NCBI RefSeq assembly: GCF_024586455.1
Contig: NC_065923.1
Span: forward strand, 2,669,501-2,733,500
Source: Bactrocera neohumeralis
Taxonomy: Eukaryota; Arthropoda; Insecta; Diptera; Tephritidae
Reading direction: 5' to 3'
DNA length: 64,000 nucleotides
The notes beneath the pieces are model-generated. The model was not told where the DNA came from. It did no database searches and saw only the letters and a list, made by a program, of their open reading frames with translations. The translations under genes and the position numbers were made by a program. Below, one piece after another: positions 45,451 to 58,120 of the stretch; the first letter of the stretch is position 1, and each line of letters begins with the position of its first letter.

Positions 45451-48400
45451 AGATTTTATAAAGTTAGAATATGCCATATCTTCGAAACTATTAACCGATT
45501 CAACCTTAAAATTCTTGCGAATATTTTTAAATATGTATATGTGCATTCAATATATAAGCAAACAATTTAGATTTTGAAATTTAAAATTTTAATATAAGTT
45601 CTTTGAGTGACACTTCAGCTTGTTCATTATCGTTAGTATACATAATACTACTCAATGCTCTCATTCTTATATTTTCATTACTCAACCTATCAAAGTCGTC
45701 TTGAACCACAATATTTCTTTGGTAAAGAGATGTTTAAAGTGATTTCTTTCAACATAAGTTGAACTTTATTATAATAATTTTTATCACATAATATGAAAAA
45801 GTATTCAAAGATAAAATTTCTAGAAAAAACTGCTCGAAGCCCATGAAAAATAATTTAAAATACTCGAGTATTTATTTTTTATTGCATGCTTTGAGAGACA
45901 ACTCCTTAAAAGCGGCTTCGTAAGACCACAGCAGAAATCTTAATTTGTATGCAAAAAATGGTTCTCAAAATTTATTCCAATAATACAAAACCATTGACCA
46001 GTGTACGTATGGAATAGTATTAGTTGCGCCTTAGCCCCATAATACACACCTTGTTCTTCCATTTTCTACAGCTGACCTCGATTTCATATTTATTTTTATG
46101 AATTTGATTGCAAGTTCTTAGTTTTTCTCCTACTCACCGTTTTCCTTTGGGCACTTGCTGTTGTTGCTGACTGCTGCTAGCAATTTCATTCACAAAATTT
46201 GCCGACAACAGCTGGCGTGACAAAACCAGTAAGCGAGTGTAATTGCAAGTCAAAGTTGTTACGAGCATTGTTAGAAAGCAAATATACTTTTTTATTAAGG
46301 CACTTCGCTTGAAATGTCGAAACCAATATGTTGGCAAAGCCACTTTTATTGTATTTATGGTTGTTGTTGTTGTTATTTGCTTTGTTAGCAGAGAAAATTT
46401 TGCACATTGGTGTTAATAATATTCGTGCATATACAATAAAATGTTATGTGATTTCTTCTATTTATTTTTGTTATTGGTTAAGGTTGTTATTGTTGTTGCT
46501 GCGTAATCGCACAAATGTTTGGCGGATAATATGGATTGTTAATTGAAAAGTGTTGTGTAGACATACCATAAATATGGCGATCGCACGCATATAAAAACAT
46601 AGAACACAGACGGACATATTTACATATAAATACGGGGGCATTTATGTTTTTGTGCACTGGGGTGTTCCCTATTTCTCAAGTTGAGTTTTTTTGCAAATGC
46701 TCTGTGCGGTTTCAGTTTTTATTCTAAAACGACCCGAGCATTCATAGAAGTGACTTGAGCATTCTGCGTTGCTCATACGGCCTGATGTACCGTATGAATG
46801 TAGTACATGCACACAATGCACATTTAACTGCGTTTAATTTTTTTATGAAAAAAATCACTTGAAAAATTTTAGTAGAGCGTAAAAAAATTTTTTTTATAGT
46901 TAATTATTATTAATTTTTTTTTATAAATTTTTTTCAAAGTTATAGATGTTTTTACTTTGGAACAAAAAAATTGATTTCAAGTGGTCAAAAGATGCTGTGC
47001 TAAACACACAACTAAATTAGAAGTAAAAAAATTGTTAACCTTGCATCCTTTTGTTTTAGGTTAAAAACTGCAACTGTAAAAAAAAAGTTAGGAAATAACG
47101 GATACCCTAATGAGCATTTACATATATGGTAAATATTTTACCCACACACGTATTTAAAATATATTCATGATTCCTGCCACCAATATGTGGTCTTGTTCAC
47201 ACTCATGTTTATGTGTATGTATGTTGTGTGCAACTCCATTGTGCTTTCAGCTTCAACGCCTTTTGGCTCACTTGCTTTATGGCCAACAAACATGTTGCCA
47301 CATTGCGATGACTATGTGCACCGTTATTGGCATTTTTACAAATTTGTGTATGCCACACATATACTTATAGCCATTCCACATTTGAATGCCAGCAACAGCA
47401 CCTTTGCTTATTTTGTTAGTAGCTTTGCTGCAAACATTTCTGCAGCATGTTTATTTTTGGTGTTATGCACACACACACATTCTACATACATATATGCTGC
47501 TTTTATATTATTTCATTTATTTACTTGCTTTGCTATGCAACAACAACATTTTATTTCATGCGTGGACATTTGCACTTGCGGCAAATTTGTTTGAACAGCA
47601 TTTTTTATTATTCCATTGTTTGTTGTGCTCACCCCACATGTATATATATGTATATGTGCGTATGTGTGCTGTGTTTGCGTTAGTGATTTGGCGCTATGTA
47701 AACGCCCCGTTATTATGAGCGATAAAGTCAAGTTGTTTGCTCGTGCATTTATGCCAAATAATAATGTATCGAATTTATTATCGCAGCGTTTTTTGTGGAT
47801 TTCCGCTCGCACATTCCTACGGATATAAATAGGTGATTGCTTGTGTGCGTTTGGCTTTCTCGTTGCTTTTTGCGGATTACGCATGTTTGTGGTATCCACT
47901 CGCCGTCATTAAGACGGATTTTATTGCCGGCACAAATGCAGTGCAGCAGTAAATTTCGGTAAATACTCGCATTGCTCGCTCCTTTCGGGCTTACTTTGTT
48001 GTGTTTGCATTGGTGCAAAGTATGCAAAAATTTCTAAATATCCGTTTGATTGGTTTTGCTTTTGTCGATAAAATTTCATGGGCCGATTATAGATTGGAAT
48101 TGATTATGCGAAGCTGAAGAAGATTACAGCGTGTTCAAAGAAATTTGAAGTGGATTAAATTAGGGTGGAATCCAGTCGATTACAAAATGGTTCTTTTTCG
48201 ATGAAAATTTAATAAAAGAATGCAAAATGTGGTTCTTCAGTCGTGTAGGATCTGAAGTCCAATAAGATGCATTTCTGCTCAAATCTTCATATCAAAAATA
48301 AAACTTAGTTAAAAAAGAAGTTAAAGATGGCTGGTAGCCAGTGCATCACTTTATACGAATGCAACATTCTTCAGAACAGTTCGAAATAGGTTCGAAAATT

Positions 48401-51290
48401 TATTTCGAATATCAGTTATAGAAATCTCGTGAATCTCCATTGTTGTTGTTATCGTAGGGACAGAATTTATGCCTGTACACATTTCCTCTTGAGTTGATCG
48501 TCCTCGTCCGGATAACAATACAATAGGTAGTTCTTATCATAATCAACCTTGAACGATTACTAAAGTTAAATCCAATTTTTCAAAAAAATTCTACTTTAAA
48601 AATAAATCTGAAACTTAATGCGCTCAAATGTATGCTTCGAAATTATGATATTGTTACCTAAAGTGGCATTTAGAGTTTAAGAGTCTTTCACACACCATAA
48701 CAAGAATCGAGAAGCAATTTCTTATATTTCACCAAATGTCTTTATCTCTTTGCACATTTCTGTGCTTACGTGTATTATATCCGCATATGCTCTCAAATAA
48801 GTCGCATATGTGAGGAATTAATAAAAAAAATGCACATTGTTTGCAATAAAAGACAAAACGACGAAATTATTTGTATAATAAAATACTTTTATAGGCGTAA
48901 TTATTACATTTATTTCCTAAAGGATTTTTACTGCAGCTCGGCCAAAGTTTCCGCATACACTTATACACACGCACATACAGAGGCTCAAGCAATTATTTAC
49001 GTCTGCATACTTTTCACTTTATTTTGTTGGTATTTCGCTGACATGCTCGCATTGAGGTGTGTGCATCACCGTTGGTGTTCGCAGTAAAAGCAAACATCCT
49101 TGGCTTGACTGCAGATATATGTACATATATGTATTTCTGTAGATACTAAATGTTCTGTATGCTTGTTTGTAAGTCATCCACTGACCTGCATTTACGAGCT
49201 GTGGAAATGACTCATAAATTTTCACATTTCACTTTTATAATATTTTAAGTTTGCTTGTACATTTGCTGCTGTGTGTAAATGTGCGTGTGTGTGTGCTCTT
49301 ATTTTTATGCTTTTCACTCTCTTTATTGTTTTTCATGTTTTTCTCTCTTTTTATTGATTTTAAAGTAATTATGCAAGAACATCTTTCCGTGTCTCAAGGG
49401 AGCTGTTAAATGAGTTGGAAAAAATCATAAATTGCCTTGTTAACAAATTGCAACAACAGCTAAAGTTGTGCCATAAGGAATTTAAATGCCCTTCCCACTC
49501 CTCTCCGTCGAGTGTATGTAAATGAGTGAAGGTGATAATCGGTGAATTAACATTTACTTAAAATAACTTAAGTAGTCAGTTTAGAGCTTAACACAATTTG
49601 TATGCAATGAAATGTGAAGTGGTTCAAAATGTCTGTATTTTGACTTAAGCAAATATGGTTTTCTAGTTGTTTTCAGTCTTACACGTATGAGAATTGAAGA
49701 GCACAAACTTCTAGTACACCTTTGTTTTCACGAAATATATCTCGGTTTTACTCAACTGCATAAAGTTGGCTGCGTAATCCTGAGTATTTTCTTGTTCTGA
49801 TACTTGTGGAGTGTAGCTGCTTGTATTTCATAAAAACTGTCCCCAGTAGGCTCTCTGGTCAGCAATAAATCCGTGAATGGAAATGTTTATTAAATTTTGA
49901 AATACCTAATCAATTTTTTGTATACTGAGCCGGATAGGTTCTACTAAATTGCTGGAATACACTTAATAGTTCTGACTTCCATTAAGAGGTTACATGGGTT
50001 TTCTTGATCATTTTCGAGAATTAGTCTAACAGAGATTTTATTTTATTGCTCCAATCACCTTATGGGGCTTTCAGTTCAACAAATAGTTAACTTTCAGTGA
50101 CCAGAAGAAAGTCTGCGGTAATTTCTGATAAAGAAAACTATTGAATTATGATAACGGTTTACGTGGCATGGATAATCTGTTTCTGCGCGAACTTTTCCTG
50201 ACGTTCTTCTACATAACTTTAAGTTTTCTTCTTACAAGTGACGTCAACCTGCTTTTAATGCATGAAGTGCTGTATCAATCTGTAGAAAGTGTTAAAAGTC
50301 TCCGCTATCTCCTTAAAGACATTCCCTTGAATTTAACACTCTGAATGCCATCAAACACATCTCTGTCAAACTTTGAAACTAATGTCAGGTTTGTAACATG
50401 AACATTGGAACAAACTTCAGCTGTATCGCTTATTCACGGGTTTAGGTTCAATGTTTAGTACAGACACTACAAAATACCTTCCAAATAAGTCATTTAAGCT
50501 TACCTTAATTTTAGTAATATGGTGAACGCAACAGCAAGGTTCCGTAAGTGAACTTATTGGTCTGAGTTATTCTTCCGTTGCTTTCATGAAGTTAATGCAG
50601 TGTGACAACTTTTATCTATTTTTTCGTGTTTAGTATATTTCTCACTGGAATAGAACTTGAACTGAATTTTTGTGAAAGTAAGCTGAGAGAATGGAGAATG
50701 GAGCCTGATTCAGCCTCGCTATTAGCAGATAGTTACAAAATTTGCATTAAAAAAGGCTTTAACGGAATAACCATATTTATAATATAAAAAAATACTTTCA
50801 AACTTTACAATACCTTATTGAAATAGGAGGCTAGAGGCATTGACCTTTTTTATATATTGCCTGACTTAGAACTGAAATTGGACTCTGAAAATTATTGAAA
50901 TAGATGAGTGTTATGAAGAGTAATTCATCGGGTTTCTCAACTTTTCACACATATTTGATCTAGCAATGTCTGAGTTGGATTATAATTCTAGACCCAAAAA
51001 AAAGATCAGCTGAGTGAAATCTCAATTGACCGTTTTCTATTAGAGAAGAGAGCAAAATGTGAAATACTGTCTCTTTTTATATAAAATGTGAAAGGCGAAG
51101 TGTCAAAGTTGAGAGAAAATAAGATATTGTATACTAGTACTAATAATTAAAAAAGATCATGTAATATTATTAAGTCTGCACATGGAGTAATTTAAAATTC
51201 GTTTTAACTGTCGCTAAAACAGTCTCTCCCGTTAGAGACACCACTCTTCTCACGTAATAAAAATATAAAGCCGAAGGTTTATATCACAAT
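45451..51290. other. long non-coding spacer
   Basis: No recognised gene. Overlapping open frames on both strands at 47167-48027 are stop-poor CA/TG-rich sequence without domains. A (GTT)n run lies at 46361-46375 and a TG run near 49281-49294. From 49300 to 51290 the DNA is AT-rich, with nothing recognised. Confidence 0.5.
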
Positions 51291-51539
51291 GGTCCTAATG
51301 AAGGTCCTTGGTGCGACCGCCTGCGATTTGGTGCTCACGGGTCGCCCTTTTCAGCCAAGACTAATAATATTTACTATTAAGTAATAATCTGGAATTATCG
51401 TAATATTTTTGAATTAAGAGCTGACTTTACTTTTACTAAACATTTATTTTCCATTTGTATAATTGTATACAAAATTTATTTTATTATAAATTTGTATTTT
51501 GTTTTTATTTTAATAGTATAAAATAACGAATTTATAAAT
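51291..51539. other. mixed-composition segment beside the gag remnant
   Basis: The segment around 51300-51357 (GGTCCTTGGTGCGACCGCC, then GGTGCTCACGGGTCGCC) is markedly GC-richer than its flanks. It could belong to the same retroelement remnant as the downstream block, for example as untranslated or LTR sequence, but I cannot show a repeat partner for it. Confidence 0.3.
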
Positions 51540-52076
51540 TTAAATATTATAAATATCATAAGTTTTATTTAAAAAGAAAATGTTAATAAGCGGGCCGGCA
51601 AGACTCCAATGCCGAATATGATTTGACGCTGCTGGTGATCGAATTTCCACGCATCGATTTGTCAAAAAGTAGAAATCACGGTAGAATGGTGTAGGTATCG
51701 ACGCGGCAGTGTCTATGCGAAACTTGGTAGCGAATGTGTTGTTCGAATTGTGTAGAACGAATTGTACCTCCTGTCCTGTTGTCAATTCTTTTTGTTGAGT
51801 GGGTACAGGTGTGGTGAGTTGTGTTGGTGTAGTGTGGTGATGTAAGTGGATGGCACCATCGGATGTGGTGTATTATACTGTCTTGCTAGGGTGCGCCAGT
51901 TTTTCCCAGGTAGAGTGGGGGATGCTTAACTCATTTAACCATCCTGGGCCCCCTAGACGAATATTTGGCCTAGTATTGCGTATGTAGTATATGCTGTTGC
52001 ATTTATGTGCGTATGCACCAATTTGGCGTTTAGTAGCCTGCCACCGCTCTAGGATTTGTTCAGAATTGGTTTTCAT
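51540..52076 (-). pseudogene. coding-like sequence next to BEL/Pao gag, unidentified
   Basis: Minus-strand frames 51873-52076 and 51540-51785 have a composition unlike the AT-rich surroundings. The first, extended upstream, reads LFGPARWLSPIM, then SEQILERWQATKRQIGAYAH and RLGGPGWLNELSIPH. The second includes TTGQEVQFVLHNSNNTFATK. They may be frameshifted parts of the same element as the gag upstream. I do not recognise an aspartic protease, RT or integrase, so the identity is open. Confidence 0.4.
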
Positions 52077-52610
52077 TATTGGCGAAAGCCATCTTGCGGG
52101 GCCGAAAAGTTGTATGTTCTTTTAATATAGGAGGAGGTTTCCCTATATCTCGAAATTTCCTTAATTGTGAATAAAGGTTTGCATTATCCTCAACTTGAGT
52201 TGGTATGGTGATAATCGGCTCTGATATTAGTCCACTTTGTGCTTCGCTGTGCAGCGTTTTAGCTTTTTGTGCCTTTGAGCAACATGGTGTCTCTTGGCAA
52301 TTTTTAAAATTTTGGATTTCGGGATTTGCTTTTGCTAAACCCATGGTTCCTTTTGTGTAAGCGCTTCTTTGGCGTAAGTTAGGATATATGCTGTAATGAA
52401 GCATTGAATGGTGTCTTTTGTGACAATGGTAGCAATTGAATTTGCTTTTGCAATTTTTATATGTATGCGCATGTGACAGACAATTTGTGCAAAGTCTTTT
52501 TGACCTGACAAAATTATTTCTTTCGTTAATGTTTAATTTTTTAAACTTCTCACAAGTTTTAAGCTTATACAAAAAAAAACCTTGTTTATATATAATTCAA
52601 TATAATACCT
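52060..52610 (-). pseudogene. BEL/Pao-type retrotransposon gag, zinc-knuckle region
   Basis: The open frame is 52060-52572. It reads CEKFKKLNINERNNFVRSKR, then a CX2CX4HX4C knuckle (Cys28, Cys31, His36, Cys41). A second knuckle-like motif CX2CX4HX3H (Cys47, Cys50, His55, His59) with HKRHHSMLH follows. This arrangement, a C-E-K-F block followed by RLCTNCL and CYHCHKRHH, is typical of gag from BEL/Pao elements, whose nucleocapsid binds the element's RNA. The first codon used is not a convincing start, and sequence upstream of 52572 is interrupted by a T-rich stretch. The expected protease and RT are not visible downstream, so this is a remnant. It is judged by pattern, not by a search. Confidence 0.75.
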
Positions 52611-55600
52611 CGAAGAAAAACTTGAATAGCAAAACCACTTTCACTTTGAATAGAAGCCATCAAAAATTAAATTTCCCAAATCTTCCATTAAATTTATGTT
52701 CTCTCTAACCTTACCTAACCTAACTTATAAAATTTAAGAGCAAATTGAACGTTTCACCTTTATTAACTTACCAACTTCGGTCCGCTAACAGTTAAACTTC
52801 GGAATTTTTTGCGTTTATTTAATAAAATGTCAGAAATATCAACAGAAAGTCCGCAAAAGCAGACAGCCACTTACACATACACAAATATCGCATGTATATG
52901 TAAACAGCTGTAAATATATGTATGCGTGTGTAAGTGCACTTTTAAGTAACTTGACATAAACGGGCTCACTTCAAAACTTGCTGCGACTTGAGCGTACCGT
53001 TATTGCCATTCGTTTGCCTGCTTGCCATTTGCTCTGTCTGCCGAGCGATTCGTTGAGAAAGTTCTGCTTGAAGTTCGCTTTTGAGCGCATTTCAATTTCG
53101 CCACTTTTCGACAGTTGCCTTTGTCACTGGCACGCAGACAGCCAGGTTCCAAGTAAATAGCGAGTTGCAACTTTATTAAAGCGGGCATGCATGTAGAGCT
53201 CCATACATAAATATATATATATATATATATATGTATGAATATCTGCTATCTCACAGATATCCTCACTTCCGTTGGAAATTTTTCTTTAATGCAGATATTT
53301 ATAACAGTTATCAGTCTTTTTATGCTCCTTTAATTTTCATTCTCCTTGTTGGTTTTGTTGCAGCATTGCAACTTTAAAAACAGGATTTTTGAAATGAAGA
53401 TGCTTTTGTTTGCATAAACGCATGTATGTACATAGGTGTGAGTATATGCACTGTGTTAGCTGCAGCCTCTTGAGTTTCTGTGTGCATAAATTAATTTCTT
53501 TGGCCTTTCAGCGCTGCTTGGCGCCTTGCTCTATTCTCCGAAGCGCGGATTTTCTATTATGCTGTAGCATTAGCGTTAGCATTTGTTCGGTTTAGCTGCA
53601 ATAAGCGCCCGCTGCAACAGATGGATTAATGGAAGATGCGCTTTTAAGTTTGAAAAGTAGTGAGCGGCAAATGAGGAATGTGCGAGAGTAGCGAGAATTA
53701 GGAATAAAACAAGAATATGATGAAAAAAAAATTATTATAAGTGAAACACCTTAGGTTTTTGTTGTATGAAATGCAATAGAAAATATAAATCCCGTTTATT
53801 ATTTAATATTTTATAGTATTTAACAACAGAAAATTGGCCAAAATATTTCATACCCAGTCGTTTTAGTTTCATGTCAAACTTTTTTCCATTTTGTCATAAA
53901 CTCATTCGAAAGTTCCAAATTCCTTCCTTCTCCAAATACTTTATTTTATATTATTAACATGCTGCATTACTGAGTCTGTGGTCTTCTGCCCTTCGGAAGG
54001 ACACAGTAAGTGAATGCTTTTATCCCTTCTAATACCCACTGGCATAACCGAAAACACTTCTGGCTTGTAACCGCAAGCTATGCAATTGCAACCGAAATTC
54101 CTCTGAGAATTACGAAATCAACTGCATTTGCAAATTTGCAACGCAACTCTAAATCCATTTATAGAATGCAGCTGCAGAAGAGATTTTTCACCTGACGTCC
54201 TCAAAACGGAACTGATGTAAGTTGTCACATTGTCTGAAGGGTCGGTGGGAAATTGTGGATTGTTCTTTAGAATTAATCTAGAATAATAATTGAGTGTAAA
54301 AAAAAACTAAATATTTAATGAGATCTTATTTTAATATCTATAAAAGGCATTTGTAATTTAAGAAGATTTCTTAAGCCAATTTTTGTGATATTCTAAAACA
54401 ACAAGATACGGAGTGAGCGCCAAATAAGCTGACTTTTTGTAAGTAAAAATAACCAAAAAATTTAATGTTGGAAGTATTGATAGAGTTTAAAGATTATCAA
54501 TATTTTCACCATTGATAAAGTAATTGTTTTTCAAGTAAAAAATATTCAGGTCCATATCTCGAAAATCATTCTCACGTACACTAACGAACACCTTCCATAT
54601 TAGGCACTCACAAACTTTTCTTGGAACTCTAAACCATTTAATTAAAATCTTCTCTATGATAATCTTCAATGAACTTTAAATCACTAATAATTTTCGTGAG
54701 ACATTAGTTCAAAGGGTGAGGCCACTTTGACCTTAATATGTAAGCCACAGCCAGTTTTTTCTCACTGGGCCACTCCGAGTTTCAACAACTCAAACGTCTG
54801 ACATACTCTTTCGACTCAAAAGATCTTAAGAAAATCCAACTGTACCTGTGTGCCATGAATAGCAGCATCAACAAACTATTTTGTGGGCAAAAGAACTTTT
54901 ACAAAGCAACCAAAGTTCTATTTGCTGTTGGCGAAAACCGCAGAAGCACTCAATTCAGCTTTACACTCAAACAACTGCGAAGCAAACTTAAGTATCAAAT
55001 TGAGTGCGTCAATATATAAATTTGTTTTCGAACTAAGAAAGCACACATATACATATGCATATGCCTACAAATATATAGCGTATATATATCAGCTTAAGAT
55101 TGCAGGTGTATGAATGCAGTAGTGGAAGATTTAAGTGTCACACACACATATAAATACTTGAAAGCATTAGTACAGCCAGCTCCTGTATTATTTCTGATTA
55201 TCTCACTGTATGTGTGTGTGTGTGTGTGCTTACGGCAAATTGAGTGGCGTCTTCCGAGAGTACGCAAATGCTATTTGCACAAATCAATCAGGTGCGTATG
55301 TAAATATGTGTGCGCGTGTGTGCAGTTGCGTATTGGGAATTAGTTTGATTTGCAATTTGGCAATTTTCAGAAAATCAAGCAATATTTTCGTATTTATCGG
55401 AGGGAATATTTGCCAGGCGAGATTGTTAATTAACGTATTTGTTTACATGTAATTTCCAAGTTATTTATAAAGGCAAACATTAATTAACTTGCAACATTGC
55501 AAAATACCCAAAAGTTAACCGAAATCGATTTGTAGCAAAATGTATTAAATTTGTTGCTGTTTGTAAGGTAAAGCTACTTTACAGAGCACAAATCGATTTA

Positions 55601-57202
55601 CAAATTTCATTTATTTTTACTTTTTTAACTTTTTTCGTTTTGCTTATTTCCGCAATCAAATTATCCATACTGGAGCCGCTCAATACAGCTTGTATAGCAA
55701 GAATTCGATTTGCGAGCGAAAAATGGATACGAAGTGATCTAAAAAAAAAGAAGCCAAACCACATATACACACACACACAAACGAGTATGGCAGCATTGCA
55801 GGCACCCGCATCAGCGTTCTCAATGCATTGACAAGCAAAAGAGATGAACACGAAAAAAGAAGCCGACGCTCTCTCAAGGAAGGCAGAGATAAAGTAAAGT
55901 GCCAAGTAACGCCACTCATTTCCTTTTCGCTGCAAAAGAACACGACAAATAAACGAAACAATGAACTGCAGCTGAAGTATGCGGAGCCGAGCCAAGATTG
56001 GAAAAATCGCAAATGCATGCTAAGGTGCTGGCTGGATGGCTGGCAGGCAGCAAATGCTTGTCAGTGTATCAAAATGCGCTTAGCCGCGTATATCTCCGTC
56101 TTTATGCTACAACACAATCGTCTATTGCAGTCTCTTCACAATGCATTGCTAAGACAAAAGCTGCTTTTGGGCATATAAACGCTCCTTACCGCCATTGCTG
56201 CTTTTGCTTTCACCGTTACACCACTTTACCTTGGTATTTCCATAGTCATCGCCGGCATTGCGGCATCTCATACACGCACCCATGAACATTGCTGTGGCAC
56301 AGGAGATCGCAGCAATAGCTGTAATACCCGACTGTGTCATGTGTATGCGTGAAATGAATGTCTCATATGTGTGTGTGTATGTGAAGCAAATGTCTGCATG
56401 TATATATTATTGTGCAATGGCTTTGTCCAACTGCTGAATGACTGCTATGAAGCTCTCTTCTATGCGCTTCGAATTCTAATCGAACCGAGTATTATGGAGA
56501 AACTCGCTTTGATTTCTGGCTTATTCTTGAAAGAAAGGTGTAGAAAAGAATGAAAGCACGATTTGCTTTTCAATTGCATATACCTGAATGTGAGTACTTC
56601 GTCAAGGTGTGTGTGCGTGTGAACACAAAAGCTTACTAGCAATAAAAGAAGAAATGAAGGAAAAACTGTCGCTTAATAGTTTATTAAACTGCAAAGGGGA
56701 AGTTAATTTTTGCCAGATTTAAAGAGATTTCTTTGAAATCGTTACATTGAAATTTTATTTTTAATATAAAAGGTGTCAGAGAAGCTCTCTAATAAAAAAA
56801 TGTAAGAATTTTTCCAAAAATTACAAAAAAGTGTTATATTTTTGATTGTAAATATTTTTTAGTATTAGTTTGAAAATACCTGAAATAAAGTGACCGTGTT
56901 TATCGGTCACTGTGTTTTCTTTTTCACTTTTCCAAATATTGCGGCCTTGACTCCGTCAATAAGCTTCAAGGTATGATATAGACCGATCTCAGTTGTTTTC
57001 AGTACAAAACTGCCAGGTGTTTGCAATTTTTTGTTTTCGTATTTACGTGGTAAGACGGAATGGTTCCAAACTCACTTTGATAATTTACAAGTCGTGTTAA
57101 GTAGAATTTCGTTGTTTGTGTAATTTGTTTTTATGCTAAAAGCTGTCAGCTTTTTAGAACGCCTTGCATACAGAATACAGCACGCAACACAAGATCACTA
57201 AT
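52611..57202. other. non-coding spacer
   Basis: No host gene is recognised. It contains an (AT)11 microsatellite at 53211-53232 and a TG run at 55206-55229. There is also a CA run near 55769-55780. The block of overlapping frames at 55579-56340 on both strands is GC-richer and stop-poor without a domain. A short local repeat GTGACCGTG...CGGTCACTG near 56891-56912 is a small inverted repeat. Confidence 0.5.
53211..53232. repeat. (AT)11 microsatellite
   Basis: An uninterrupted AT dinucleotide run. Confidence 0.9.
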
Positions 57203-58120
57203 AAATAAGTAAGGAAGGGTTAAAGTCGAGTGCAACAGAACATTTTATATTCTTCCAACTGGCATAAATCAAAGCCAGAGAAATACATATTCGGCATAAA
57301 GTTTGTTAGCAAAGCGAAACAATTATATACTACATAGCATCGGGAGGTATAGCCCCGATTTTATCTATTTTTTGTAAATAATCCACACTAATAAATTGCC
57401 GCATACTAATACAATATTCGTTGGATTTAATTAAGGAAACGCAAATACCATCACCAATTATATGGAGTAAAGTCACCTGCAAGTTCTAAAATCTTTATAT
57501 GTGGTAATATAGGGGTTAAGAGAAGTAATGACCCGATTCAGCCCATTTTTGACACACAGACATACCATGGACCGATATTTGCGGTAAATAACCAACTCTA
57601 AGTACTGGGTATTTGATACCTAAGGGCTTAAACAGTTTTACTGTGATTTGAAAGTGCAAAGTTTTATTTCGTTGTATTACTGGAAAGGAAAGAATTTTAA
57701 AATTGTGTTGTATGTTAAGTGGGCGTGATTGTGGTTCGATTTCCCATTTCACACTGTTGCAGAGGAATGTGAAAAGAATGTTACGCACCAAATTTTGTTA
57801 AAATCGTTCGTGCGGATCTCGGAATATGTGATTTTACCTGAAAGTGGGCGATGCAACGTCCATTGTCCAATTTTTACACCGGCTCCTTTAAAGTCCTCTC
57901 ATACTATTTTGGGGGCAATTTAGTATCACTGGCGTATTTAGTTACATATTTATTGTTCGTGCTGTGAGAAGTTTTTTTCAGTACCGTTATATGGGGAGTG
58001 GGCGGAGAAAAAAAATCACCCGGATTTCAACTCGTCTCGTAATCTTTGTCATCTATATACATATATACATATAACCCTATGTCTATCTCTCCTAGCAACA
58101 TATTGCTAGAGTATAAAAAT
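57203..58120 (+). mobile_element. non-coding interspersed element, family D, copy C
   Basis: The left end AAATAAGTAAGGAAGGGTTAA, followed by CATTTTATATTCTTCCAAC, matches copy A with substitutions. Interior blocks retain GTGGGCGTGATTGTGG (57719) and GAGTGGGCGGAG (57996). The right side reads CGGATTTCAACTCGTCTCGT, ATAACCCTATGTCTATCTC, then a hairpin CTAGCAA (58092-58098) and TTGCTAG (58103-58109), ending in AGAGTATAAAA. The GGAC microsatellite seen in copies A and B is essentially lost here. Conservation of the end hairpin despite divergent body sequence suggests it is structurally important. Confidence 0.75.

Noticed and set aside
47167..48027. Cluster of overlapping frames up to 135 aa on both strands
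   Set aside because: The overlap in all phases and the many CA/TG microsatellite-derived His-Thr and Cys-Val peptides indicate stop-poor non-coding DNA.
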